Assembly (NCBI RefSeq): GCF_964019765.1
Contig: NZ_OZ026461.1
Coordinates: 806,001 to 870,000, forward strand
Reading direction: 5' to 3'
Origin: Spiroplasma endosymbiont of Panorpa germanica
Lineage (GTDB): Bacteria; Bacillota_I; Bacilli_A; Mycoplasmatales; Mycoplasmataceae
DNA length: 64,000 bases
Both the position numbers and the translations under genes were made by a program. This document shows, piece after piece, positions 42,061-54,822 of this stretch (its first letter is position 1; every line of letters starts with the position of its first letter). Below the pieces are notes generated by a model. That model searched no databases and had not been told where the DNA came from. It worked only from the letters and a program-made list of their open reading frames with translations.

Positions 42061-45000
42061 TTAATATTCTTCACTACTAATAAATACTTCTCTTGGTTTT
42101 GAGCCATTTTGAGGACCAATAATCCCATTCAACTCTAAATCATCAATTATTTTAGCGGCTCTGTTATAACCAATGCTAAAGCGGCGTTGAATTAAAGAAG
42201 TTGAAGCCTTTTGAATTTGGATGACATAATCCTTAATTTCTTCATAAAGATCGTCATTTGAACCACCCGAGTAAGTATCGTTATTTTCTTGAATGTTTAA
42301 AAAATCGTCATCAAAAATTTGTTGTTGTTGGTTAGAAGCAAAATCAACAATTCTTTCAATTTCTGAATCACTTAAAAAGGCTCCTTGAGCACGGGTTAGG
42401 GTTGAACTTCCAGGAGGCATGTATAACAAGTCGCCTCGACCAATTAATTTTTCAGCTCCTGTTGAATCTAAAATTGTTCGTGAATCTATTCCCGAAGACA
42501 CAGCAAAAGCAATTCGTGTAGGAATGTTTGACTTGATAACCCCAGTTAGAACGTCTGTAGAAGGTCTTTGGGTCGCAACAATTAAATGAATTCCAGCTGC
42601 TCGCGCCATTTGAGTTAACCTCATAATACTATCTTCAACATCTTTTTTGTTTGCTGTCATCATTAAGTCAGCCAACTCATCAATTACAATTACATAAAAT
42701 GGCAAACGACTTTTATCATCAATCACTTTTGAATTATAACCTTCAATATTTTTAACACCAACTTCAGTAAACAAACTATAACGGCGTTCCATTTCATTAA
42801 TAACTTTTTTTAAAGCACTATTTGCTTCACGCATATCAGTTATTACTGGAGCTAGTAAGTGTGGTAAGTTTGAATAAATTTGTAATTCCACTTTCTTAGG
42901 ATCGATCATTAAAAATTTAACTTCATGGGGCTTACTGCGTAATAATATCGAGGTAATTATTGTGTTAATCATAACTGATTTACCACTTCCAGTTGAACCA
43001 GCCACTAGTAAATGCGGCATTTTATCAAGTTCAGCAAATAATAACTCCCCTGTTACATTTTTACCAATTGCAAATAACAATTTTGAGTTCATTTTTTGAA
43101 TTGGTGTCTTTTCAATAACCGCTCGTAAAGGCACTAAGCTAGCAACATCATTGGCTAGTTCTATACCAACCAAGGCTTTCCCCTCAATTGGAGCTTCTAG
43201 ACGGACATTCTGACTTGCTAAAGCTAGTTTTAAGTCGTTTTCCAAAGATATAATACTATTTACTTTGGTTCCTGGAGCTGGTTGTAATTCGAATTTAGTA
43301 ACTGTTGGTCCAATATTCATATTAACTACCTTAGCATTAACGTTAAATTGTGCTAAAGCATTATTAATTGACTCAGCCTTGGCGTGAGCCATCGCTTCAT
43401 TTTTACGCAAATCATCTATATTAGTTTTATGTTCGTCCAATAAAGAAATTGGTGGGATTTTATAACCCTTGTTAACGTAAAGTTCTTTTTTAACAATTTT
43501 GTTTTTGTCAACTGAGATTTTTGAAAATCCTGATGAGGGGTTGTTTAAGAATCCGTTATTTACAACACGGGTGTTATTTCTTTGTGCAGCAATTTCTGCC
43601 ATTGGGCTACGAGATTGGTGTTGTTTGGCCAACATTTCATCATAACTTTTTTGTTCGATTTTAGCACTTGAAATAAATTCTTCAATAGTTGATTGACGAG
43701 GTTTATTAGAATTTAAGCTTTCCAGACGGTCTTTTTGACTTGGCAAAATTCTGTCTTTATTTTCTTGTGATAAGTGTCCAAATAGTTCAGTGGTTTTACC
43801 ATTAGCTCCAAATGGGGTGATTTTGGTTTCTTTTTCAAAGATTTCACGAGCTTGATTGGTTGAAATGTTTCCATAAATACTTGATTGAGGAACATCGTAT
43901 TTTTCAACTTTATAATCGTTTGGTTTATAAATATCCCTTTGAGGTTGTTGGTATCCCTGGTTAACATCGTGAGAGTAAATATTTCTCTGTGAATCTTGAT
44001 TTGGATTTAAGTTACGTTCAAATTCCTTAAAACTATTGTCATAAAAATCTTCATTAATCTTGTTAATCGGTTTATATCCACGAGCCCCTTTTTGTAAATA
44101 ACTATCATCAACTTTTTGCATTTGAGTTAAATGATCATCATCTTGGTGAAAATCCAATTGAGTTTTATAAAATCCGTGTCCTTGATTTTGGTATAAATCC
44201 TCTTGGCGATGGCGACGAAAACTTGGTAATTCAATTGTAACATCACTTTCCTTGATTGATTCAAGAATCATTCTATCATTAAAACTATCTCCGGGATTAA
44301 AATCTAAAACATCCATATAACGACGTTTTGAACTAGAAGCTCGACTACCGCTATTTTTTAATTGTAAAATTCGCAGGCTGCGACCCTTACGCTTGTTTTT
44401 TGGTTTAAATAAATAAAACGGGTCTCCTGTAAATATTCACACCAAAGTGATAAAGAACGTGAATGTAGCAATGATAAGACCTCCAAAAATGGTTGTAAAT
44501 CCTGCAATTGAAGCTAACAGATTACCAAAAATCCCTCCACCCGCTCATAGTGTGAAATAACTTTCTGGTGGAGATATTAATCATGGATTTGAATTTTGAT
44601 GATTACTTGAAAATACTGAATTTTCTTTTCAATTTGCAAAATAACTTTTCATAACATCAGAAATAATTGATTTTGATCAAAAATCCTTAACCACAAATAA
44701 TTCTGACTTAGTATCTCAAGCCACGATTAACAAAATAGCTGAAATTAAAAAACATGAAGCCAGGATTGTGCACGTTACCATTAGTAAAAATCTTGGTTTA
44801 AATTTGTATTTTATCCCAAAGTAGATTGAAATATCCACTGCAAAAAAGACAAAGTAAATTACGTATTTAAACCACCCGAAAGGCAAAGTAAAAATAACAT
44901 CGTCAAAAAACTGGCCAACAATTGTTAGTCTAGCGATTGAAACTATGTTAAAAAAGAACAGCAACAAGGCCCCAATAATTCACCCAATTGAATCACCACG

Positions 45001-45078
45001 GCGCTGTTTTTTGTAGATATTAAAAGCTTTGGTTCGATCATCATTTTGATTTTCAAACTCTTGATCTGTTTCTTTCAT
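42061..45078 (-). CDS. ftsK: FtsK/SpoIIIE DNA translocase
   Basis: Hexameric motor that pumps DNA through the closing septum. The 1005-residue protein has four or five membrane segments in residues 30-225, a polar Gln/Asn-rich linker (about 260-550), the RecA-like motor with Walker A GSTGSGKSVMIN and Walker B FYVIVIDELADLM, and the C-terminal gamma winged helix (SLIQRRFSIGYNRAAKIIDDL). The N-terminal part is cut off by TGA codons in the standard code, but is present. The start ATG complements 45076-45078; a strong promoter precedes it. Confidence 0.96.
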
Positions 45079-45114
45079 TCTAACCCACCTTAATTTGTGT
45101 TTATTTATTTAATT

Positions 45115-45143
45115 ATTATACTAAATTAGTGAGGATATTTCAA
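45115..45143 (-). promoter_or_regulatory. Promoter of ftsK
   Basis: Minus-strand -35 TTGAAA (45138-45143), 17-base spacer, -10 TATAAT (45115-45120), about 37 bases before the start codon. Confidence 0.7.
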
Positions 45144-45160
45144 AGAACCCTTAACGAAAG

Positions 45161-45195
45161 AAAAATATCTTTTTAAATCTAAAAAGATATTTTTA
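45161..45195. terminator. Terminator after the opp-linked lipoprotein
   Basis: Arms aaaaatatcttttt (45161-45174) and aaaaagatattttt (45181-45194) form a 14-bp A/T stem; it overlaps the stop of the 219-aa lipoprotein gene. Confidence 0.65.
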
Positions 45196-45852
45196 AATAT
45201 ATGTTAATTGAAATTCTGTATCTGTGTAATGAAGGCTTGAGCTGGTTCCTTTAATGGTAATAGTACCAGTTTCACCATCTTGAGCTTCTATGACTGAGAC
45301 AATTTCCATGTTTTTTGAATTACAAATTAAATGGTTATTGAATCTTTTTATTCTTTGAAAAATTTCATCTGGTTTTTCAATATCTGCTTTGAAGTCTTTC
45401 AAATAAGATTGTAATACCCTATCTTTTAAATCTTTTTTACTATCTTGAAAAGTAACTGCCTCAATAATCATGGTTTTGTCTTCAAAATTTTCGCTTGTAG
45501 TTTTAGCAACTATTTGAAAAATAATTGTTTTTCCAATTCCAAAATCAACTTTATCACTGGTGATAACTTCGTGATCTGCATTGTAGTAAATAAATTCAAA
45601 GTCTTTTTCCACAATTGGTAAATAAACATCATTTTCCAAAGCTCTAGCAGCATTTCACTCAAATGCTTCTTGTCCTGCTTTAATATCTGAATTTTCTAAA
45701 ATACCAATATGTGATAATTCTGAAGATGAATAAACCTGTAAATTATTTTTGCTAAAATCCCGATTATGAGTCCTGTCCCCACAGCTAATTACACTAAAAG
45801 TGCTAGTTGATGTTAAACCAACTGCTAAAATACTAAATAGTAATTTTTTCAT
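45193..45852 (-). CDS. Lipoprotein, 219 aa, last gene of the opp cluster
   Basis: N-terminal signal MKKLLFSILAVGLTSTSTF and lipobox SVISC with Cys24 as the lipidation site. The rest is a beta-rich extracellular domain with no recognised family. The start ATG (complement 45850-45852) overlaps the oppA stop by one base (TAATG), so it is co-translated with OppA and may support peptide uptake (inference). One TGA Trp lies after EAFE. Confidence 0.72.
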
Positions 45853-48080
45853 TAGTGAACACCTCCGCTTTTAACATCTTCTAAAATTGCTTTTTTTTGC
45901 TCTTCATATCTAATAGCTAAAACATCACGTTCGCGTTGAGTAAGCAAGAATGGTGTTAATTCAACAAAGTTGAATCGGTATTTAGATCCCCCATATGGTG
46001 TTAAAGGTTGGGTAAATGGTTTTTTGTATGTCAATTTAACTTGATAACTACCATTTGGCACATAAAGTGGAATTAATAAATAATCACGATATATTAAATT
46101 GAATTCAGCCTCTGCATAAGCTTCGTAACGATCTTTTAAGTTATTAGTAATTCTGTCAGCTTCGTTCAATTTAGTTGAATACTCAGCATATCTTTTCATA
46201 GTTTCAACTGCTTCTTTACTAGTGCTTAAATATTTATAATCATCATTAAAACTTTTGAAAGTTACTGTGTCTCCTGACTTGTCAAATGTTGCCACTCGAT
46301 TAGTTCCAGTATAACCTTGTAAATCTCCACCAATGGCATAAGTATTTAAGTAAGTTGATGGGTCTGAGTAATCTGGAGATCATCCTGATACTGCTAAATT
46401 TCATCCACCTTTTTTTAGGAGCGTTTGATATTCAGTTACATCAACTGTGACATTTTTAACAATTTCGATTGGATTATTATCAATTGCATTAAATGTATCA
46501 ACCATGTTTTCAAGATAAATATTTGAAGTTGTTGCTAAGTTACCATTCATTAAAGTTGGGATTTGAACTCTTTCATTTATATCAACTGCTTTTAAGTCTT
46601 TTCTGACTTCATCAAATAAAGTATCAATTGTGATATTTGGTTTAGAATCTTTAAATGAATTTTTTAAGTTGTTTTCATTGTGATATAGTGCGTCACTTCC
46701 ATCAGCTAATAAATCACTAGCCGAACTTGGTTGAGCGGCTGCTTCTGGGTCTGCTAGAGTTTGTGATTCCTTAGTTGTCATCACTTCTTTTTCATATTTA
46801 TGTTCAATATATGAAGCATAATCGGTTCCATCTTCTTCAACTACGAATTTACGAGCTGTATAAACGTTTCTTAAAAATGAAGAAGTTTTACCACTATCTA
46901 GAGCATCAGAGAAATATTTAACAAATAAACTTCTATCTAAATAGTTAGATAGAAGTGCTCTAACTGATTTTGTGGTCATTGCTAAGTTAGCTTTACGAGC
47001 TTGTTCATCACGATTTACGTTGGCCATATTCATTGTGTAGTTAAACGTTGTTGGATCTGGAGAAACCTCACTTGTGGCTCCCGAAAAAATTGGGTTCGCA
47101 GCATCTTTTCCAACATATTTATTTCATCCCGCTGAGTCAGTTGGAGCAATTACAGCTTCACTTGCATCTCCTGATTCAAATAAAACCCTATTACGACTCA
47201 CATCAGCATTTTTTAAATATGTATATTGTAAACTGTTAACATGGATATCACTAGCATTTACATAGTTGGGATTTTTTTTCATAACTATTTGTGAAGTTGG
47301 TTCATATTTATCAACTAGATAAGCTCCTGAGTATCAAGGAATTCTTCAGTTTCTTCCATAATTGTAATAAGAATCACTTGGTTTATTTTCGTCAATAGCT
47401 TTATCTGGAAGTGGTGAAAAGGCTGAATAAGTTACCACTGTATCAAAATATGGCACCCCTTTTGTAAGGTGAACGGTGAATTTTTTGTTATCAGTTTTAT
47501 CCAATACAATACCTTCAAAATCTTCATACAATTGATCAATATCAAAATCACTGGATGGGGCAATGGCATAGCTACCATCACTTGCTTTCACACCATTCAA
47601 TTTGCCTTTTAATTCGCTAGCCCCTTTAATAAAGGTTTCTCATAGACCTGCGGTTTCTGAAATACTACGATTATTTAAAACGTAAAAAGCAGCGTTTTTC
47701 ATATCTTTTCCTTGAATGGTTTCCATTTTAACTCCAGAGGCATCAAATCAATGAGCATCATCTTTGAATCTAAAAGTTCATTCAGTTGAGTCTGCGTTAT
47801 GCGTTCAACCTTCTTCAACTAAATCACCAACAATTCTTCCATATTGGTCATTTGTTAAAAGAGTTCCTTGCAAGTTATTTAAATAACGTCCATCTTCTGC
47901 TTGCATTGTTACTCCAGTCGATCAACTTGTTAATGGGTACAGGTAAGTAAATCTAAAGGTATTAATATCATTTAAACGAGACATTAGTCTACTAGAAGTT
48001 ATTCCACAACTAGCTACAGAACTAGCTGCTAGAGTAACTGCTGAAAAACTCGCTAGCATTTTTAATTTAAGTCTAAGCAT
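45852..48080 (-). CDS. oppA: Oligopeptide-binding lipoprotein OppA
   Basis: Substrate-binding protein of the Opp importer, lipid-anchored outside the cell. The 742-residue protein starts MLRLKLKMLASFSAVTLAAS with lipobox SSVASC, and has the family 5 binding-protein fold: VEEGWTHNADSTEWTFRFKDDAHW and WNLAVSGWSPDYSDPSTYL near residue 570. It is much longer than E. coli OppA (about 540). An own promoter sits at 48119-48124 with an inverted repeat. It follows oppF across a terminator, so stoichiometry may be set separately. Confidence 0.9.
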
Positions 48081-48118
48081 TTGATACCCTCCTTTTATCT
48101 TATTTGTTATATTTTCTT

Positions 48119-48151
48119 ATTATAGTGGTTTTTCGGCGATAATACCACTAT
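48119..48151 (-). promoter_or_regulatory. oppA promoter with overlapping inverted repeat
   Basis: Minus-strand -10 TATAAT (48119-48124). Arms atagtggt (48122-48129) and accactat (48144-48151) form an inverted repeat across the -10/-35 spacer, a plausible operator or early-transcript hairpin. The -35 (TGGTAT at 48142-48147) is poor. Confidence 0.45.
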
Positions 48152-48175
48152 TTGATATTTAATGTTATAAAAAAA

Positions 48176-48197
48176 TGCCAAACTAATTTGTTTGGTA
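48176..48197 (-). terminator. Intrinsic terminator of oppBCDF
   Basis: Minus-strand stem TACCAAAC/GTTTGGCA-type with short loop followed by TTTTTTT, just after the oppF stop. Confidence 0.75.
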
Positions 48198-48199
48198 TT

Positions 48200-50224
48200 T
48201 TATTTATTTTTTAATTCTTTATATTCTCGCGAATTAGCCAACACAAAGTGTCCGGGTGTTATTTCCACAAATTCTGGTACGTCAAATATATAATCTGCGT
48301 GTACTTCTTCTGGGTTATATTCCACGTGGATCTTAACTTTTTCTTGTTTTGGATCTGGTAGCGGAATTGCTGTTAGTAATGATTTTGTATATGGATGCAT
48401 TGGATTATTAAATAATTCATTTGCTTCGGCAAGTTCAACAATTTCACCATGGTAAATAACAGCGATTCTATCAGCAATAAATTTAACAACTGATAAGTCA
48501 TGGGCAACAAAAATGTAAGTTAAATTGAATTTAGCTTGGAATAGTTTTAAAAGATTTAATACCTGTGCTCTAATTGATACATCAAGTGCCGAGATTGGTT
48601 CATCTGCAACTACAAATTCAGGACGCATAACCAATGCTCGAGCAATTCCGATTCTTTGTCTTTGACCCCCTGAAAATTCGTGAGGGTATCGAGATAAGTG
48701 TTCAGATAAAAGACCGACCTCTTTTAGGATCGAAAGAATTAAGAATTGTTTTACATCCCCATCTTTTACTTTTTCCATTGAAAGCGATTGCTGTCCCTCT
48801 TTTAAATTATTGTTGTAAAATTCAACATAATTTGATCGAGCTTCTTCATTCTTGTAAAGTTCAGGGAAGTTCTCTAAACCCTCACCAATAATTTGCCCAA
48901 CCGCCATTCGGTCATTTAGTGAAGCTGCTGGATCTTGGAAAATCATTTGCATTTTTTTCTTAAATTCTCTTCGAGATTTGCGATTCTGTAAAACGAAGAA
49001 TTGTGAATTTTTAATAACATCATCAATTGATGGCAGTTTTAAAAACTCTAGAAGCTCAACAATAGCTGAATACTCAATATTTGGTTGCTCATCATTGTTT
49101 TTAGCTCATCGATAAGTTTCAATAACTTCCCGATTGGTAATTATTTCATCTTCACTATCTTTAATTGAATCTAAAGCAATTTTGTAGCTTTCTAGCAATC
49201 CTTTTTTAGCATCATCAATTTCTTCATCTACACTCAATTTAGAAATTCTTTTTTCAAAAGTATTGATCACTTGATTTTTTGGTGTTTGAATTTCTGCGTT
49301 ATAAATTTCGATTTGTTTTTTGCGGCTTTTTTGCGAACTTGATAAAGCAACATTCATCTTTTGGTTATCTGAGATTGTTAAGAATATTTTAGAAGCCTGA
49401 CGACATCCTAAAGTTACTTCTTTTAAAACAGTGAATAGTTCGTTGAAAAAGTCAGTTAAAGAATTGTAGTATCCTTTAATTCTGAAATTGCGACGAATTT
49501 TTTCAATTTTTAAAATATTTTCATAAACTTGGTTATTTAATGTTTTGGTTTGCAAAATTAAATCTAAAGTATCGTTTTGCTTTTTCATAATTGATAGTTC
49601 AAGTTCTTTGTCAATTTCAGGAATATATTCACTTAGATTATCAATAAATCTTAGTAAACGTTTTTGTAATTTGATTGCGCTAATTAAAGATTTCAAATTA
49701 TCATTGATTAACATTTTAACTAATTCAAATTGTTTAGCGCTATAATCACTGGTACTAATTTTTTTATAAAAGTTGGTTCCATCTTTAAGAATATAGTTTT
49801 GATTACTAAATTCTCTGATTTCATTGGTTTTAATATTGTAGTTTTTGTTTTCAACATATTTGTAGTAAGTTTGCTTAGCGTATTTCAAGTAGTTATTTAA
49901 AGCCACAATTGAGCTATTAATATTTAATTGCATATTGTTGATTTTAAACAGAATTTTTTTATTCATTGAATTTAAGTTTGGCAATTTTCCACCAATAACG
50001 TTATTCTCTAAATAAACTGTTCCATCATGAATTGGTTGAATACCCATTATAGCTCTTCCGATTGTGGTTTTACCACTTCCTGATTCACCAACTAATCCTA
50101 AAGTTTCACCTTTAAGAACATCAAAGTTAACTCCTTTAATTGCTTTAAAGGTTTTACCTTTAGCTCTAAATTGAACTTCAAGGTCGCGAACCATTACAAA
50201 AGGTTCTTTTTGATTTGATTTCAT
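48200..50224 (-). CDS. oppF: Oligopeptide ABC transporter ATP-binding protein OppF, with large insertion
   Basis: ATPase of the peptide importer. The 674-residue protein has Walker [13 protein letters not shown] at about 40-51, then about 330 inserted residues of charged coiled coil before the Q-loop [14 protein letters not shown], then signature [14 protein letters not shown], Walker [12 protein letters not shown] and the H-loop FVAHDLS. E. coli OppF is about 330 residues. The insertion between Walker A and Q-loop is typical of mollicute Opp ATPases. The C-terminus has an extended acidic tail. It follows oppD by 3 bases. Confidence 0.92.
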
Positions 50225-50227
50225 AAA

Positions 50228-51925
50228 TTATTCACCAACCTTTGCATCACTGACAGCTTGGGAAAGCATGTCTAATTGTTTTGGTCTTTGAACTTTTGGA
50301 GATCTTGGATCTAACAACCAAGTTTTAGCATAATGGTTTTCATTAACTTTAAACATTGGTGGCTCATGAACGTAATCAACTTTCATTGCGTATTTATTTC
50401 TTGGAGCAAATGCATCACCTTTAATATTTGAAAATAATGATGGCGGCGTTCCTGGAATTGAAAATAAGTCTTCCCCTTTAATTCCCAGTTGAGGAAGTGA
50501 AGATAAAAGCGATCATGTATATGGATGTTGTGGATTAAAGAATATATCGTCAACAGTTCCGTGCTCAATAATTTGACCAGCGTACATTACAGCTACGCGG
50601 TCTGCAACATTGGCAACTACACCCAAATCATGGGTAATAAAGATTGTTGTGAAACCATACTCTTTTTGTAATTCTTTAATTAATTCTAAAATTTGTGATT
50701 GAATAGTTACATCCAAAGCAGTTGTGGGTTCATCACAGATTAAAATTTTAGGGCGACAAGCCAGAGCGATTGCAATAACAACTCTTTGTCTCATTCCCCC
50801 AGAATAGCGTCCCGGAATATCTTTGAAACGTTTTTCTGGATTAGGAATTCCAACTTTACCTAAAATTTTGATAGCTTCGGCTTTAGATTCTGCTCTTGAC
50901 ATATTGTGGTGTTTTCTTAGTACTTCGGTAATTTGAAATCCAACTGATAACAATGGGTTTAAACTAGTCATCGGATCTTGGAAAACAGTCGCAATAGTAG
51001 CGCCACGTAATTTAGTAATTTCTTTATTAGCCTTCACTTGAGCTATAAAATTTGGAGCTCAAATATTTTTTCAATTTTTAATTAAGGTGCTGAATTCTAA
51101 TTCGTTAATGGTTCCCTTTTCCTTAATCACTTCGTTAAAATTTTTCAACTCTTGTTCAAATTCACTTAAAAATTCTCTTTTTGAAAAATACTCATCGATT
51201 TTTAAAAAATCAGCTTCTGAAATTGCACCTGGATTATTATAATACTTTTTAATCAAATCAACATTTCTTTTTAAATTAAATTTACGAGCTAATGAAGGTG
51301 TTTTAAATTTTTCAATATCGGCTTTGGCAAAATTAATCTCGTTGCCTAGTTTTTCCAACTTTTGTTCACGATATCCTGGAGTTGAAGCAGTCTTGTAAAT
51401 ATCTTCGTATTGTTCAATTTTTTCAATAATCGGAATTGATTTAGTAATTCCTCGATTTGATTTTGAGAATTCATACTTAGCCTTATTTGCTTTTAATTGG
51501 TCGTTTAGTGTTTTCAAAATCTCTTCAACTTCTTTTGGATCAAGAGCGTTGATTTTTTCAATTAAACTTGATTTTTGCTTAATGATATTTTTATTCTGTT
51601 TGATGATACCTTTTGTAGTAGTTTTGTCTAATAATGTTTTATGCAAGCTTAAAAGATTTGTCTCATCTTTGAAATAAGAGTTTTCATCTTCAATTGATTT
51701 TTTTGTTGGGAAGTAAGTGATTGAACCATTACTTACCCATCCATTTTCTTCAAGCATATTGGTTAAAGTTTTTGTCATAACAGACTTACCACTTCCAGAT
51801 TCCCCAACAATTGCAACAGTTTCACCATCATAAATGTCAAAAGAAACATTACGAATTGCTGTTAAAGTTTTTGAACGGACACGAAACTTAACTATTAAAT
51901 CTTTTATTGAAATTATCTTTTCCAT
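50228..51925 (-). CDS. oppD: Oligopeptide ABC transporter ATP-binding protein OppD, with insertion
   Basis: ATPase of the peptide importer. The 565-residue protein has Walker [15 protein letters not shown], an insertion of about 220 charged coiled-coil residues, then the Q-loop VFQDPMTSLN, signature YSGGMRQRVVIAIALA, Walker B ILICDEPTTALD and H-loop FITHDLGVVA. Several TGA Trp codons separate the visible pieces. It is 19 bases downstream of the oppC gene start side and overlaps none; oppF follows immediately. Confidence 0.93.
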
Positions 51926-51943
51926 TCTATTACTTCCTTTCTT

Positions 51944-52921
51944 TTAACGATGGTTTTTAGGATCTAGAGAATCGGCAAATACACGACCCACTAAGAATAC
52001 TATAATTGATATACCTGCTATCATTGCTACGGGAATTATTATTAAGTGTGGGAAATCTTGTCAAGCACTATTAGCTAATACTTCATTTAAGATTTTCCCT
52101 AATGATGTGTTTTCTCTTCCTTTAATGAAACCAAAGTTGAAGTAATTCAGAGTTGAATCAATGGCTATGGCTCCTGGAATTGAAAATGATGCTGTTTGAA
52201 TAATAATTGGTAAAATTTTTGGCATAATGTTACGTCCAATAATTTTATATCCTGGGGTTGCTAGAGTTCTTGAAGCGATATTATATTCAGTATTTTTCAC
52301 CAAGATGATTTGTATTCGAATAATTTCAGCCATCCCGATTCAACTAACAATTGAAACCGCAAAAACTATGACGATTCAAGATTGTCCAAAAGCAAAAATG
52401 ATAATTAACCATAAAATTAATGTTGGAACCAAACTCATGAAACGAGTTATCTCAATAAATAAAATATCTAAACGACGATAGTACCCTCAGATTGAGCCAA
52501 TCACAACTCCTAAAATAATTTGAATTACTGAAATTGTAACAGCAAAAATTAAAGTGGTTCTAGTTCCGATTCAAATTTTATTTCAAAAATCTTCTCCTTG
52601 GATTCCTAATCCAAATCAGTGATCTCAAGAAGGATCTTTTTGAGTGATATCTCAAGTGATATCTCCAGGTTTAGGAACGGCTATTTTTCCAATTGGAACA
52701 ATCGCTGCTAATAGAATAATAACCAGTAGAACTGCAGAACATACAAGAAAAATTCAGTTCTTGCATAAAATTGATCCGACAGTTTTTCAATAACTATATG
52801 GTTTTGATGTAATTCTCTCGTTTTCTTCATTTTGAGGTCCGATTATTTGGAAAAGATCTTGATCGATTTTTTCAATATCAAAATCTTCTGTAGAACTTTT
52901 GTCGATTTTTTGATCTGGCAT
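51944..52921 (-). CDS. oppC: Oligopeptide ABC transporter permease OppC
   Basis: Second membrane subunit of Opp, 325 residues. An N-terminal cytoplasmic tail (SSTEDFDIEKIDQDLFQIIG) precedes six membrane segments; the EAA loop ASRTLATPGYKIIGRNIMPKI is conserved and contacts the ATPases. Trp codons are mostly TGA. It lies between oppB (18 bases) and oppD (18 bases) in the same operon. Confidence 0.93.
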
Positions 52922-52939
52922 TTTAAGACCTCCTTTTTT

Positions 52940-54157
52940 TTATTTAGTTAATTTAATACGTGGATCTAATGAAGCCATAATTATATCTGCAATTAGAGTT
53001 GTTATTATACCCACTGAGGCTGAGAAAACTATGTATCCCATAACTACAAATGAGTCTTTAGCAGCTACTCCTGAAACAATGAATTTACTCATTCCTGGAA
53101 TTGCTCAATTCTGTTCGGTAAAAATACTTGAACCAAAAATGGTTCCCACAAATGCGGCTGGTAAAGTTCTAAAAATTCTGATTCCAGCATTTCTGAAAAT
53201 ATGAATGTTAAAAACGTAAGTATTTGTTAATCCTTTTGAAAGCGCGAATTTAGTATAGTCCGCTGTCATTTCATCGATTACATACCTTCTTGTTGATATT
53301 ATGATTGGTGGCATAATCATTAACACAAGAGTTAATGTTGGCCAAAATTTGGTGTCGAATGTGCCTGAACTAAATAGTCCGTGCGCCCCAAAGACATTAA
53401 TAGATATTAGATAAATTCCAACCACAAATACTACTGGGGGAATTGCTGTAAAAACTATGCTGGCTGTATTAATTGAATTATCCAAAGCTTTCTCTTTGCT
53501 TTTAGCTGAAAGAATTCCAAGCGGCACTCCGATTCCATATGAGAAAACCATCGCCACAGTTCCAAAAGCAAATGAGTAAGGAATAGCTTCGGCAAATACA
53601 CTTGTTACGGTTTTTCCTGGCTCTGAAACTCCAGTTGAGAAAACTTCTCCTAAGTAGAATCATTTAATTACTTTATCTCCAGTTAAAACAATTTCTCCTG
53701 AAGGTAAGATACTTGCAGTTCCGTTAACAATAACTTCCTTTGGAATAAATGGGATAATGTTTAAAATATAGTTTCAAAGTTGAGTTAAAAGCGGACCATC
53801 CACTTTAAACATCGCTTTTCGCATTGCAAGCAAACGATAGTACTCATCATCTCCATATGAGATTCCTAATTTGTTATAGTCAATATTTCCCATATAAACT
53901 TCATCGGGGGTTTGTAATCTTAGCATAATAAATACAACACAAACAGCTAATAGCAAAGTAATTAAAGCGAACAGAATTCTTCTTAAAGAATATCCGATTA
54001 AAGGAAAACGCTCCCAAAATTCGTCGGTATTACTTTTAGCACTTGAAAGGCTGAATTTCATCTTTGTTCAGATAGAAGATTTGGTGTGCATAATTTCATC
54101 ATCAAGACAGAAATTATTTGACTCTAAATCGAAATCGATTTTCTTTTTTTCTTCCAT
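52940..54157 (-). CDS. oppB: Oligopeptide ABC transporter permease OppB
   Basis: First membrane subunit, 405 residues, longer than E. coli OppB (306) mainly through an N-terminal cytoplasmic extension and a larger first periplasmic-equivalent loop (residues about 80-160). It has the permease block PIIISTRRYVIDEMTADYTKFALSKGL, containing the EAA-type motif, and ends SLDPRIKLTK. It is the first gene of oppBCDF. The start ATG complements 54155-54157. Confidence 0.93.
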
Positions 54158-54228
54158 TGAAAATACCCCTCTCTTTAATATTAATTATTACTTTATAAAT
54201 TTAAAAAATTACATTTATTTACATATAT

Positions 54229-54258
54229 TTACATATATTTATTAATATAACATATAAT
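54229..54258 (+). promoter_or_regulatory. Promoter of the 160-aa membrane gene
   Basis: TTACAT (54229-54234), 18-base spacer, TATAAT (54253-54258); followed by a 7-G run that forms the SD (54295-54301) before the ATG at 54307. Confidence 0.5.
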
Positions 54259-54306
54259 AAATTATAAGTGAAATTATTTTAAATAAAATTTAAAGGGGGG
54301 GTTAAA

Positions 54307-54789
54307 ATGAGTCAAAAAGAGAAAAAGAAAAGTTCTTTTAAGCAACTAAAGGAATTAAAAGCTGATCAAAAAGAGATACATAATAAAGAAGTTGACGAGG
54401 TAATTAAGGATACTTACTATAGCGAAGATACTTTAAATAAAAAGGCTAAATATCGTTATAATAAATCACTGCGCTGATATGAAGTTTTAATTGCAACCGT
54501 TATTTCTGGTATTTTATTAATGATTGCATTTTTAGTTGATGTTTATGCTATGCCGGGAAAATACTTCGCTTCAACCATGACAACAATTCTTATTGTTTTT
54601 GGTTTAGTGGTTTGATTGGTTCTAGGTTGAATAAAAAATCGACAAGCAGCCAAACATTACAACGACGCTCGCAGAAGATACCTACCCACTTTATCTGATG
54701 AGGAAGCTTGAATTGCTAAAATCAGAAAATTAATGTTAATATTTGTAATAGTTCAAGTTATTGGTGCGGGATTTTCATTCTTATTATAA
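54307..54789 (+). CDS. Small membrane protein, 160 aa
   Basis: Missed in the standard code because of many TGA Trp codons. The product begins MSQKEKKKSSFKQLKELKAD, a basic cytoplasmic stretch of about 60 residues, then three membrane segments near residues 62-84, 92-112 and 138-158. No family recognised. The SD is a run of seven G (54295-54301), which could change length by slippage. Divergent from oppB. Confidence 0.65.
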
Positions 54790-54822
54790 AAAACAACAGA
54801 TTTTAATCTGTTGTTTTTTGTC
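54788..54822. terminator. Bidirectional terminator between convergent genes
   Basis: Stem aaaaaacaacagatt/aatctgttgtttttt, nearly perfect, at the ends of the 160-aa gene and the RNase J-like gene. Confidence 0.85.
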
